DNA of 39,217 nt from Geobacter sp. UBA5608 (GTDB taxonomy: Bacteria; Desulfobacterota; Desulfuromonadia; Geobacterales; Pseudopelobacteraceae): NCBI GenBank assembly GCA_002424705.1, contig DIKW01000062.1:3754-42970 (forward strand), read 5' to 3'. Both the position numbers and the translations under genes were made by a program. How positions within the stretch are numbered: position 1 is the first letter of the stretch; each line of letters starts with the position of its first letter. Below, piece after piece: positions 8,893 through 16,172 of the stretch. The notes under the pieces are model-generated. The model made no database searches, was not told the DNA's origin, and worked only from the letters and a program-made list of their open reading frames with translations.

Positions 8893-9702
8893 TCAATAAG
8901 ACTGTTGCGCACCGAGCCGCCGCAGGATTTCAGAGGCAGACTCTTCAATGGATTTATTGGTGACGTCGATCATCAGCCAATCGGGATGACGCCGAAAATA
9001 CTGACGGCAAAAGCTGATCTCCTCTTCCACCCGCTCGAAATCGGCATAGCTGTTGCGCATACTCTGGCCCATGTTCACCAGCCGGGAGGTACGGATCTCC
9101 ACCAGCCGCTTGGGGCTGATCACCAGGCCCACCACCTTCTTGGGATCGATACGATCCAACTCCACCGGCGGCTCAATCCCTTTGACCAGTGGCACGTTGG
9201 CCACCTTGTACCCCTTGTGGGCCAGGTACATCGAAAGCGGTGTCTTGGATGAACGGGAAACCCCCACCAGCACCAGATCGGCCTTGTGCAGACCACGAGT
9301 TTCCTGGCCATCGTCGTGCTTGACGGTAAAATTGACCGCCTCCATACGACGAAAATAGTTGGTATCGATCTGGTGCAGCAGGCCCGGGGTAGACTGGGCC
9401 GCCGCCCCCAGAAAGACCGACAGGCTGTGCAACAGCGGCGACAACAGATCAAAGGCCATCAGGCCATATTCTTCAGCGATGGTATGCACGGCAACGGCCA
9501 GACCAGTATCAACCAGCGTATAGACCAGCAGGCCACCGTCGGCGGTCACCGTGGCCATGGCCTGCTGCAGCTCCTGCTGGTTAGCCACCTTGCCGAGACG
9601 CACAATCCGCACATCGCTGCCCCCGAATTGGGAAAGGGCAGCCTTGACCACCCGCTCAGCGGTCTCACCGGTGGAATCTGACAAGACGTAGATCGTTTTC
9701 AT
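8893..9702 (-). CDS. ppsR: PEP synthase/pyruvate dikinase regulatory protein (DUF299, PSRP)
   Basis: Bifunctional kinase/pyrophosphorylase that switches phosphoenolpyruvate synthase (or pyruvate phosphate dikinase) off and on by phosphorylating a threonine near its catalytic histidine. The 269-residue length is typical. The N terminus (YVLSDSTGETAERVVKA) and the P-loop-like motif GVSRSSKTP (residues 147-155), followed by SMYLAHKGYKVANVPLV, are the family signatures. The start at 9702 gives the standard N terminus, although the Shine-Dalgarno (GGAAG, 12 nt away) is weak. An in-frame GTG 9 nt upstream is an alternative. It is the first gene of an operon with a response regulator and degP. The target enzyme is not in the window. 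Confidence 0.93.
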   Translation of the reverse strand: MKTIYVLSDSTGETAERVVKAALSQFGGSDVRIVRLGKVANQQELQQAMATVTADGGLLVYTLVDTGLAVAVHTIAEEYGLMAFDLLSPLLHSLSVFLGAAAQSTPGLLHQIDTNYFRRMEAVNFTVKHDDGQETRGLHKADLVLVGVSRSSKTPLSMYLAHKGYKVANVPLVKGIEPPVELDRIDPKKVVGLVISPKRLVEIRTSRLVNMGQSMRNSYADFERVEEEISFCRQYFRRHPDWLMIDVTNKSIEESASEILRRLGAQQSY

Positions 9703-9792
9703 CGCGCACACCCAACTTCCGGCGGGACAGTAACTATGCCAAAATTTTAATGAAAAACTAATCGGCTGTCCTGGCTTTGTCAAGGTTTTTTG

Positions 9793-9821
9793 TTGTCAGG
9801 GCCCAGCCATTCTGCTACCTT
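9793..9821 (+). promoter_or_regulatory. Sigma70 promoter of prmA, extended -10
   Basis: TTGTCA (9793-9798), a 17-nt spacer and TACCTT (9816-9821) preceded by TG (TGC-TACCTT) make an extended -10 promoter. The start would be near 9828, leaving a leader of about 23 nt with GGAG before the prmA ATG. Confidence 0.45.
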
Positions 9822-9850
9822 GCGCCCCATTGTGAAGCGAGGAGACAGGC

Positions 9851-10771
9851 ATGGCATCAGCATGGTATCAGGTCAGTTGCGACGTTCCCGCCCCCCTGGC
9901 GGAGGCGGTGGCCGACTACTTGTCTGAACGATCAGGCTGCGGCGTCTGCACCGACAACCGCAACGTGGACACCTTTTCAACCGACGATATCCCAACCAAC
10001 GAGACCGTCACCATCACCAGCTACTTCAGCGTCCCCTGCCCGATCGAGCAGCATCTGGCCGCCCTGAACAGTTTTTTGAACCAACAATTCACCCAGCTGC
10101 CAGCCTGCCAGCCAGCCCCGCCCCAGGTCAGCATGATCGCCGAGGAGGACTGGGCCAGCTCGTGGAAGGAACATTTCAAACCGTTGCCGGTAGGCAACCG
10201 CCTGCTGATCCTGCCCTCCTGGGAGCAACCATCAGCCGACGAGACACGCCAGACCATCGTGCTGGATCCCGGTATGGCCTTCGGCACCGGCGGCCATGAA
10301 ACCACCCGGCTCTGTCTGGAGTGTCTGGAACAGATTCTGACCGACGAGCCCCAGCTGGATGCCCCGCTGCTCGACCTGGGCACCGGCTCGGGCATCCTGG
10401 CCATCGCTGCAGCCAAGCTGGGAGCCACACGGATCGACGCCGTGGATATCGATCCCCAGGCGGTGCTGGTGGCAGAAGAGAACTGCCGCCTGAACCGGGT
10501 GGCCGATGTCGTAGCCTGCAGCACAACCCCCTTGGAGCAACTCCCGGCCGGATATCGGCTGATTCTGGCCAACATCCTGGCCGAGGAGCTGGTGCGGATG
10601 GCGCCGGAGCTGACCCGACGCCTGCTGCCAGGCGGCTTATTGGTGCTTTCGGGCATACTGGCTGAGCGGGAGCAGTTCGTGATTGACGGTTTTGCCCCCC
10701 AACCTCTTAAACTGGAGGCCTCGCTGGCCGCCGGCGAATGGCGCTGCCTGCGCTATCGGAGGCAGGCATGA
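9851..10771 (+). CDS. prmA: Ribosomal protein L11 methyltransferase PrmA
   Basis: SAM-dependent methyltransferase that trimethylates residues of ribosomal protein L11. The 306-residue protein has an N-terminal substrate-recognition domain. The catalytic domain follows, with DPGMAFGTGGHETT, the SAM-binding glycine loop LDLGTGSGILAIAAAKLG, the acidic ribose-binding loop VDIDP and the ANILAEEL motif typical of PrmA. GGAG precedes the ATG at good distance. Its stop overlaps the start of rsmE (ATGA), so the two translation-related methyltransferases are translationally coupled; prmA-rsmE is a widespread gene pair. Confidence 0.95.
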   Translation: MASAWYQVSCDVPAPLAEAVADYLSERSGCGVCTDNRNVDTFSTDDIPTNETVTITSYFSVPCPIEQHLAALNSFLNQQFTQLPACQPAPPQVSMIAEEDWASSWKEHFKPLPVGNRLLILPSWEQPSADETRQTIVLDPGMAFGTGGHETTRLCLECLEQILTDEPQLDAPLLDLGTGSGILAIAAAKLGATRIDAVDIDPQAVLVAEENCRLNRVADVVACSTTPLEQLPAGYRLILANILAEELVRMAPELTRRLLPGGLLVLSGILAEREQFVIDGFAPQPLKLEASLAAGEWRCLRYRRQA

Positions 10772-11514
10772 GCCGCCGCCGTTTTGTGGTCAGCTCGCGC
10801 AGCATTCGGGATGGCTACGGTTCCTACGACGGCCAGCTGCACCACCACATGGTACGTGTGCTGCGGATGCGACCGGGCGATGAGGTGCTGTTGGTGGATG
10901 AACAGGGCCGCCGCCACGAGGGGCTGATCGATCAGGTCACCCAGGAGTGGACCGCCGTGCGGATCACCGCCACACTGGAGGCGGCGCAGTTTCCCGATGC
11001 TCCGGCCATCACCGTGATCCAGGGGCTGCCCCGCGGCGAAAAGATCGAACTGGTGCTGCAGAAGGGGACTGAGCTAGGGGTCAGCGAATTCGCCATCTTT
11101 CGGGCCGACCGGTCGGTGCCGAAGCTGGTCGGTGAAAAACTACAGCACCGTCTGGAACGCTGGAACAAGATTGTGGCCGAGGCGGCCCGTCAATCGGAAC
11201 GTTTCGATCAGCCCGACGTGGCCTGGCATCCCAGCGCTGCAGCCGCAGCCGCCAGTGCCGCCAACGCCGACCTGAAGCTCTTGCTCTGGGAACGGGGCAC
11301 GCCTTCGCCGCTGCGTGAACTGCTGGAAGGCCAGCCCAGGCCAAGCCGGGTTGCCATCGCCATCGGCCCCGAGGGGGGCTTTGAGCCGGGTGAGGCCGAG
11401 GCCTTTTCACTGTGGGGTTTTACTCCCGTAACCCTGGGCGAGCGTATTCTACGCACCGAAACCGCTGCCCTTGCCATGACCGCCATTCTGCAGTATAAGT
11501 GGGGCGATATCTAA
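10768..11514 (+). CDS. rsmE: 16S rRNA (uracil1498-N3)-methyltransferase RsmE
   Basis: SPOUT-class methyltransferase that modifies U1498 of 16S rRNA. The 248-residue protein has an N-terminal PUA-like domain (HHMVRVLRMRPGDEV) and a C-terminal knotted SAM-binding region. Diagnostic motifs are QGLPRGEKIELVLQKGTELGV, the segment RSERF-like ARQSERFDQP, IAIGPEGGFEPGEAEAF, and LGERILRTETAALAM. The start overlaps the prmA stop by 4 nt. The ORF extends further upstream, but that part lies inside prmA and is not homologous. A zinc-ribbon gene follows 12 nt later. Confidence 0.95.
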   Translation: MSRRRFVVSSRSIRDGYGSYDGQLHHHMVRVLRMRPGDEVLLVDEQGRRHEGLIDQVTQEWTAVRITATLEAAQFPDAPAITVIQGLPRGEKIELVLQKGTELGVSEFAIFRADRSVPKLVGEKLQHRLERWNKIVAEAARQSERFDQPDVAWHPSAAAAAASAANADLKLLLWERGTPSPLRELLEGQPRPSRVAIAIGPEGGFEPGEAEAFSLWGFTPVTLGERILRTETAALAMTAILQYKWGDI

Positions 11515-11526
11515 GGAGGTCTGTGC

Positions 11527-12072
11527 ATGAAATGTCCCAAGTGTGGCTACATCGGCTTTGAGACCAGCAACAGTTGCCGCAAATGTTCCAATGACCTGGT
11601 CGCCTTCCGTCAGACCCACGGCCTGACCCCGATCGTACTGCCGGCAGCGGTGCGGGCCAGCATGGCGAAATCGCTTGGTGCTGGTGAGGTCGAAGAACAG
11701 GCCGCCCATGAAACGGCCAACGACTCCTTCAGCTTCGACCTGCCCCAACACGAAGAACCGCAGGCGCCGGCTGCCCCCAGCGACCCCTTTGACTTTGCAT
11801 CCGGCGGGACCGGCATCTCCTTTGATACACCAGCGCCAGCCGCTCAGGATCCGTTTGCCGAACTGCTGGAGAGTACCCCGACCGCAGCGAAAGCGGCAGC
11901 TGCCCCGCAGGAAACCGCTGGCCAGGGTTTTGAGCTGAACAGTTTTTCCTGGGACGACGCACCGGAGCCGACCGCTTCCGGCACAGCACCGCAGCAGGCG
12001 TCCCCCAAGAAAACTGATGATGACTTCAGCAGCCTGTTCGGCGATTTGGGAAAGCCGGAACAGAAACCCTGA
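11527..12072 (+). CDS. N-terminal zinc-ribbon protein with disordered tail
   Basis: A 181-residue protein I cannot name. The N terminus is a compact treble-clef/zinc-ribbon with CPKC (Cys3, Cys6) and CRKC (Cys17, Cys20), likely to bind one zinc ion. The remainder is Ala/Pro/Glu/Ser-rich and predicted disordered. It carries several short hydrophobic/acidic repeats of the form F-x-F or DPF (SFSFDLP, DPFDFAS, DPFAELLE, FSSLFGDL) that look like linear binding motifs. AAGGAGG precedes the ATG. It is the last gene before a terminator and is cotranscribed with prmA-rsmE. There is no transmembrane segment, so it is probably cytoplasmic; function unknown. Confidence 0.75.
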   Translation: MKCPKCGYIGFETSNSCRKCSNDLVAFRQTHGLTPIVLPAAVRASMAKSLGAGEVEEQAAHETANDSFSFDLPQHEEPQAPAAPSDPFDFASGGTGISFDTPAPAAQDPFAELLESTPTAAKAAAAPQETAGQGFELNSFSWDDAPEPTASGTAPQQASPKKTDDDFSSLFGDLGKPEQKP

Positions 12073-12095
12073 TCTCCAGATCCATATCGAGAATC

Positions 12096-12123
12096 AAAAA
12101 GAGCGGGCTGGCCCGCTCTTTTT
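12096..12123. terminator. Intrinsic terminator before mutL
   Basis: AAAAA, then GAGCGGGC-TG-GCCCGCTC (12101-12118), then TTTTT. A strong hairpin with an A tract on one side and a T tract on the other. It ends the prmA-rsmE-zinc-ribbon transcript. The mutL start lies only 14 nt beyond it, so either mutL depends on read-through or its promoter lies inside the upstream gene. Confidence 0.8.
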
Positions 12124-12136
12124 GCATGGAGTAACC

Positions 12137-13903
12137 GTGCCGCCACGCATCACGATACTGTCCGAGAGCCTGGCCAACAAGATCGCCGCCGGCGAGGTGG
12201 TGGAACGCCCCGCCTCGGTGGTTAAGGAACTGGTTGAAAACGCATTGGATGCCGGGGCTACGGATATCCGCCTTGAGATCACGAGCGGCGGCCGACGGAT
12301 AATCCGGGTCAGCGACAACGGCCACGGCATGTCACGCGAAGACAGTCTGTTAGCCCTGGAACGGCACGCCACCAGCAAGCTTGCCAACGACAGCGATCTG
12401 GACTGCATTACGAGCCTGGGATTCCGCGGCGAGGCGCTGCCGGCCATCGCCTCGGTCGCACGGCTGCGGCTCAAAAGCCGTCAGGGTGATAGCATCGAGG
12501 GGACCGAGATTCAGGTGGAAGGGGGCCGTATCAAGCAGGTTACGGCCTGCGGCATGGCACCCGGCACCGAGATCGTGGTGGAGCAACTCTTCTTCAACAC
12601 CCCGGCCCGGCTCAAGTTTCTGCGCAGCACCGAGACCGAGGCGGCCCATGTCGGCGACCTGATCGTCCGCCTGGCCATCTCGCGGCCCGATGTGGCCTTC
12701 TGCTACCTTAACGATGGACGTGAGGTATTCCGGGTGCCGGCCACAGACCTGCTCCAGCGTCTGCAACGTCTGATGGCTCGCGGTACTCCCCTCTACCCCT
12801 TCGAGGGGGAGAGTGCAGCAGCGTTGGTCAGCGGCTACCTGGCGCCGCCCAGCGCCAGCCGCTCCACCGCCGGCTCGATCTTCACCTTCATTAATGGCCG
12901 ATTCATCCGAGACAAGGTGGTGCAACACGCCATTCTGCAGGCCTGGCGACCGGTGCTGGAAAAAGGTCGCTACCCCCTGCTGGCCCTGTTCATCGAACTG
13001 CCACCGGACGAGGTGGATGTCAACGTCCACCCCACCAAGCATGAGGTCCGCTTCCGGCGCCAGGGCCAGGTGCACGACACGATCCAGTCGGTGCTGTCCG
13101 AGGCCTTAAGCCGCTCTCCCTGGCTGCAGCATACCCCGCCCCAGCTGACGGCGTCAGTCGTGAGCGCCCTGCAACCACCCGTATCCAACCACCAGCAGGG
13201 GGCGCAGCAGGCCCTGGACCGCTTCATGGCTGCGCCGCCAGTTCGCCCGACACCACGTCCGACCGTACAGGAAACGTCTCCCCCCTACACCTCCCGCGAA
13301 CCACAGACCGAGGCCACTGGCTACTTTTCCTCGCTGCAGGTGCTCGGCCAGTTCCAGGCGGCCTACATCCTCTGTCAGGGCGATAACGAACTGGTGATCA
13401 TTGATCAGCACGCCGCCTACGAGCGAGTACGCTTTGAACAGCTCAAGAGATCGTTTCAGGCCAGCAGTGTGGAATCGCAACGACTGCTGCTGCCCGAAAC
13501 CGTCGAACTCTCCTTCGCTGAGGCCGACGCAGCCCGTCGTCACCGCCAGGGCCTGCTGGCCCTGGGCTTCGAACTGGAGGAGTTCGGCGGCCAGACCTTT
13601 CTGTTGCATGCCGTGCCACGCATCATCGCCACCAGGGAGCCGCTGCGGCTGCTGCACGACCTGTTGGCCGACCTGGCTGCCATCGGCGCCAGCGGTTCCT
13701 TTGAGCAGCTGCGGGACGATCTGCTGTCGCGGCTGGCCTGTCACAGCGTGGTGCGCGGTGCGCACCCCCTGGAGCGGCGTCAGATGGAGGAGCTGCTGAA
13801 AGAGATGGACCGCACCGATTTCTCGGCCCACTGCCCCCACGGCCGGCCGGTCTCCCACAGCATCACCCTGCGTGAACTGGAAAAGCTGTTCAAGCGGACA
13901 TGA
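12137..13903 (+). CDS. mutL: DNA mismatch repair protein MutL, endonuclease type
   Basis: Matchmaker ATPase of mismatch repair. The 588-residue protein has the GHKL ATPase N-terminal domain: ELVENALDAGA around residue 31, DNGHGM, and GFRGEALPAIASV. A proline-rich linker (~335-395) and the dimerisation/endonuclease domain follow. The motif DQHAAYERVRFE at residues 423-434 fits DQHA(X)2E(X)4E, the metal-dependent nicking site of MutL proteins in organisms without MutH. The ACHSVVRG and CPHGRP motifs agree. The start is a GTG at 12137 with GGAG 5 nt upstream; the upstream in-frame extension crosses the terminator hairpin and belongs to no MutL family. The stop overlaps miaA (ATGA). Confidence 0.95.
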   Translation: MPPRITILSESLANKIAAGEVVERPASVVKELVENALDAGATDIRLEITSGGRRIIRVSDNGHGMSREDSLLALERHATSKLANDSDLDCITSLGFRGEALPAIASVARLRLKSRQGDSIEGTEIQVEGGRIKQVTACGMAPGTEIVVEQLFFNTPARLKFLRSTETEAAHVGDLIVRLAISRPDVAFCYLNDGREVFRVPATDLLQRLQRLMARGTPLYPFEGESAAALVSGYLAPPSASRSTAGSIFTFINGRFIRDKVVQHAILQAWRPVLEKGRYPLLALFIELPPDEVDVNVHPTKHEVRFRRQGQVHDTIQSVLSEALSRSPWLQHTPPQLTASVVSALQPPVSNHQQGAQQALDRFMAAPPVRPTPRPTVQETSPPYTSREPQTEATGYFSSLQVLGQFQAAYILCQGDNELVIIDQHAAYERVRFEQLKRSFQASSVESQRLLLPETVELSFAEADAARRHRQGLLALGFELEEFGGQTFLLHAVPRIIATREPLRLLHDLLADLAAIGASGSFEQLRDDLLSRLACHSVVRGAHPLERRQMEELLKEMDRTDFSAHCPHGRPVSHSITLRELEKLFKRT

Positions 13904-14922
13904 AACCACGGATCCTTGTCATCGCGGGGCCAACCGCATCGGGAAAATCCGACCTGGCCATTGAGCTGGCCGAACAGTTGGACGGTGAGATCGTCTGCGC
14001 CGACTCCCTGACGGTCTATCGTGGCCTTGATATCGGCAGCGCCAAACCGACACCGGAACAACGCAGGCGAATCCCCCATCACCTGCTGGACATCCGTGAG
14101 CCGACCCAGCCATTTACCGCCGCTGACTTTCGCGCTGAAGCCAGTCAGGTCATCAACGACATCCTGAAACGGGGCAAGCTCCCCCTGGTGGTGGGCGGCA
14201 CCGGACTGTACCTGCGGGTGCTGCTGCGCGGCCTGACCGACGCGCCGGCGGAGGACCCGACGCTGCGCCGGCAACTGTACCGGCGCGCCGAGCAGGAGGG
14301 CGCTGAGACCCTGCTGAAAGAACTGCGCCAGGTCGACCCGGAGACCGCCGCCCGCTGCCACCCCAACAACTTGGTGCGCATCATCCGAGCCCTTGAGGTA
14401 TGGCACGCCAGCGGCTGCACGTTCTCCAGCTTTCACCAGCGGCACGGCTTCAGCGATCTCCCCTACGATGCACTGACGCTCTGCCTCGATCTTTGCCGTG
14501 AAGAGCTGTACCGGCGCATCGACCACCGGGTGGAGCTGATGCTGAGCGCTGGATTGGTGGACGAGGTACGCGGCCTGCTGCAGGCCGGGCTGCCTGACGA
14601 CGTCAAACCGCTGCAGGCCATCGGCTACAAGGAGGTGCTGGCCCACCTGCGGGGCGAACTGACGCTGGAGGCCATGCTCGAGCTGATCAAGCGCAACACC
14701 CGCCATCTGGCAAAGCGTCAGCTGACCTGGTTCCGCCGCGAACCTGATCTGCAGTGGGTTGCATATCCGCAAAACTCTGCTACTATCGCTGCATTCGTTG
14801 CTATGTTCTCGAGAGAAGGAGAGAGGCCCCATGTCCAAGACCCCCTTCAACATTCAGGATCAGTATCTGAACCAGTCCCGCAAGGAGCGGGTCAAGGTGA
14901 TCGTACGGATGATGTCCGGTGA
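13900..14922 (+). CDS. miaA: tRNA dimethylallyltransferase MiaA with C-terminal extension into hfq
   Basis: Adds a dimethylallyl group to A37 of tRNAs reading UNN codons. The 340-residue protein starts with the P-loop GPTASGKS (residues 10-17). It continues with CADSLTVYRGLDIGSAKPT, HHLLDIREP, VVGGTGLYLRVLL and the C-terminal IGYKEVLAHLRGEL and RNTRHLAKRQLTWFRR motifs. The conserved domain ends near residue 300. The last ~30 residues are encoded by the same DNA as the first third of hfq in another frame, and look low-complexity and non-homologous. The start overlaps the mutL stop. The gene order mutL-miaA-hfq is the same as in enterobacteria. Confidence 0.95.
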   Translation: MKPRILVIAGPTASGKSDLAIELAEQLDGEIVCADSLTVYRGLDIGSAKPTPEQRRRIPHHLLDIREPTQPFTAADFRAEASQVINDILKRGKLPLVVGGTGLYLRVLLRGLTDAPAEDPTLRRQLYRRAEQEGAETLLKELRQVDPETAARCHPNNLVRIIRALEVWHASGCTFSSFHQRHGFSDLPYDALTLCLDLCREELYRRIDHRVELMLSAGLVDEVRGLLQAGLPDDVKPLQAIGYKEVLAHLRGELTLEAMLELIKRNTRHLAKRQLTWFRREPDLQWVAYPQNSATIAAFVAMFSREGERPHVQDPLQHSGSVSEPVPQGAGQGDRTDDVR

Positions 14923-15058
14923 TGCCATCGAGGGGTATATCAAATCCTTCGACAACTTCTCCCTGCTGCTGGACGCCGGCGGTGACATCCTGCTCTACAA
15001 GCATGCCATTGCTACGATCACCTCAGTGGACGGGACCTTCCGTCTGCATCACCAGTAA
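14831..15058 (+). CDS. hfq: RNA chaperone Hfq
   Basis: Hexameric Sm-like RNA chaperone that pairs small RNAs with target mRNAs. The 75-residue protein has the Sm1 region (NQSRKERVKVIVRMMSGD, then GYIKSFDNFSLLL) and the Sm2 signature YKHAI. The C-terminal tail is very short (TFRLHHQ), unlike the long tail of the enterobacterial protein. A strong AGAAGGAGAG lies 6-7 nt before the ATG, inside the miaA reading frame, and the whole start region overlaps miaA by 92 nt. Independent ribosome entry at this site is therefore likely. Confidence 0.95.
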   Translation: MSKTPFNIQDQYLNQSRKERVKVIVRMMSGDAIEGYIKSFDNFSLLLDAGGDILLYKHAIATITSVDGTFRLHHQ

Positions 15059-15097
15059 TCTGACCGGGGGCCCGGAGCCCCCACGTTCCCCGACACT

Positions 15098-16171
15098 ATG
15101 CCCCGTAGCTCCAAATTACTGTTGATCATCCTCTGCCTGCTGCTGGCAGCCACCCTGCTGGTCTGGATCAAGGCCGGCGCCGTACTGGTGCAGCTGTTTA
15201 TCGCCCTGGCCCTGGCCTACCTGCTAAACCCGCTGGTCAACAAGCTGGAACAGCGCGGCCTGAACAGGACCGTAAGTGTGCTGCTGGTGTTCAGCCTGGC
15301 CCTGATCGGGATCAGCCTGGTGCTGCTGCTGCTGACGCTGGCGGTCAAAGCGGAGTTGTCCAAGGTCCAGCTGAACATCCCGGCCTACGCCACCCAGATC
15401 TATGAACTTATCCCGCCCAAGATCAAAAACTACCTGCAGATCGACACACCGGAACGGCTCAGCCAGCAGCTGACCAATCTGGCGCTGGCGTTCAAGGGGT
15501 CTGCCCTTGATATTGCCAAGCCGATCCTGCAGTGGTTGCAACAGGCGGTCAGCTCAACCGTCGGGCTGATCCTCAGCCTGTTGGGCTACCTGATCATCCC
15601 GATCTATCTATTCTACCTGCTGGCCGACATGCCGCTGTTGACAGCCTGGCTGAAGGAGCTGCCGCCGCTGCGCTTCCGTGATCAGTTGGGCCTGCTGGCC
15701 ACGGAGTTCGACGAAGTGCTGTCCGGTTTCGTGCGGGGGCAGTTGTTGGTCTGCGCCATCCTGGCGGTGCTGTATTCAGCAGGACTGTGGCTGATCGGCA
15801 TCGATCTGGCCGTGGTGATCGGCACCCTGTCCGGCGCCGCCTTCATCATCCCCTATCTGGGCACCATGCTGGGAATCGTGCTGTCGATGCTGATGGCGCT
15901 GCTCAAGTTTCACGACCTGCTGCACCCCCTGCTCTGCCTGGGCTGGTTCGCCCTGGTCCAGGGCCTGGAGGGGACCGTGATCACCCCCAAGGTGGTGGGC
16001 GACACGGTTGGCCTGCACCCCCTGATCGCCATAGTGGCGCTCTTGACCGGCGGACAACTACTGGGCATCAGCGGCATGCTGCTGGCGATACCGGTGGCGG
16101 CGATCCTCAAGGTGCTGGCAGTCCATCTGCTGATCTACTACCGCTCTTCAGCGTTTTATCAAGGCAGCTGA
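15098..16171 (+). CDS. PerM/AI-2E family membrane transporter
   Basis: A 357-residue polytopic inner-membrane protein of the PerM/UPF0118 (AI-2E transporter) family. Two or three helices at the N terminus (residues 5-40 and 60-80) are followed by a soluble segment (~85-145) with amphipathic helices. A C-terminal block of helices carries the family motifs GFVRGQLLVCAILAVLY, GAAFIIPYLGTMLG, GLEGTVITPKVVGDTVGLHP and GGQLLGISGMLLAIPVAA. Some members export autoinducer-2 and others act as sodium/proton antiporters, so the substrate is not predictable here. It follows hfq by 39 nt without an obvious strong Shine-Dalgarno, and is followed 1 nt later by the DUF512 gene. Confidence 0.9.
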   Translation: MPRSSKLLLIILCLLLAATLLVWIKAGAVLVQLFIALALAYLLNPLVNKLEQRGLNRTVSVLLVFSLALIGISLVLLLLTLAVKAELSKVQLNIPAYATQIYELIPPKIKNYLQIDTPERLSQQLTNLALAFKGSALDIAKPILQWLQQAVSSTVGLILSLLGYLIIPIYLFYLLADMPLLTAWLKELPPLRFRDQLGLLATEFDEVLSGFVRGQLLVCAILAVLYSAGLWLIGIDLAVVIGTLSGAAFIIPYLGTMLGIVLSMLMALLKFHDLLHPLLCLGWFALVQGLEGTVITPKVVGDTVGLHPLIAIVALLTGGQLLGISGMLLAIPVAAILKVLAVHLLIYYRSSAFYQGS

Positions 16172-16172
16172 G

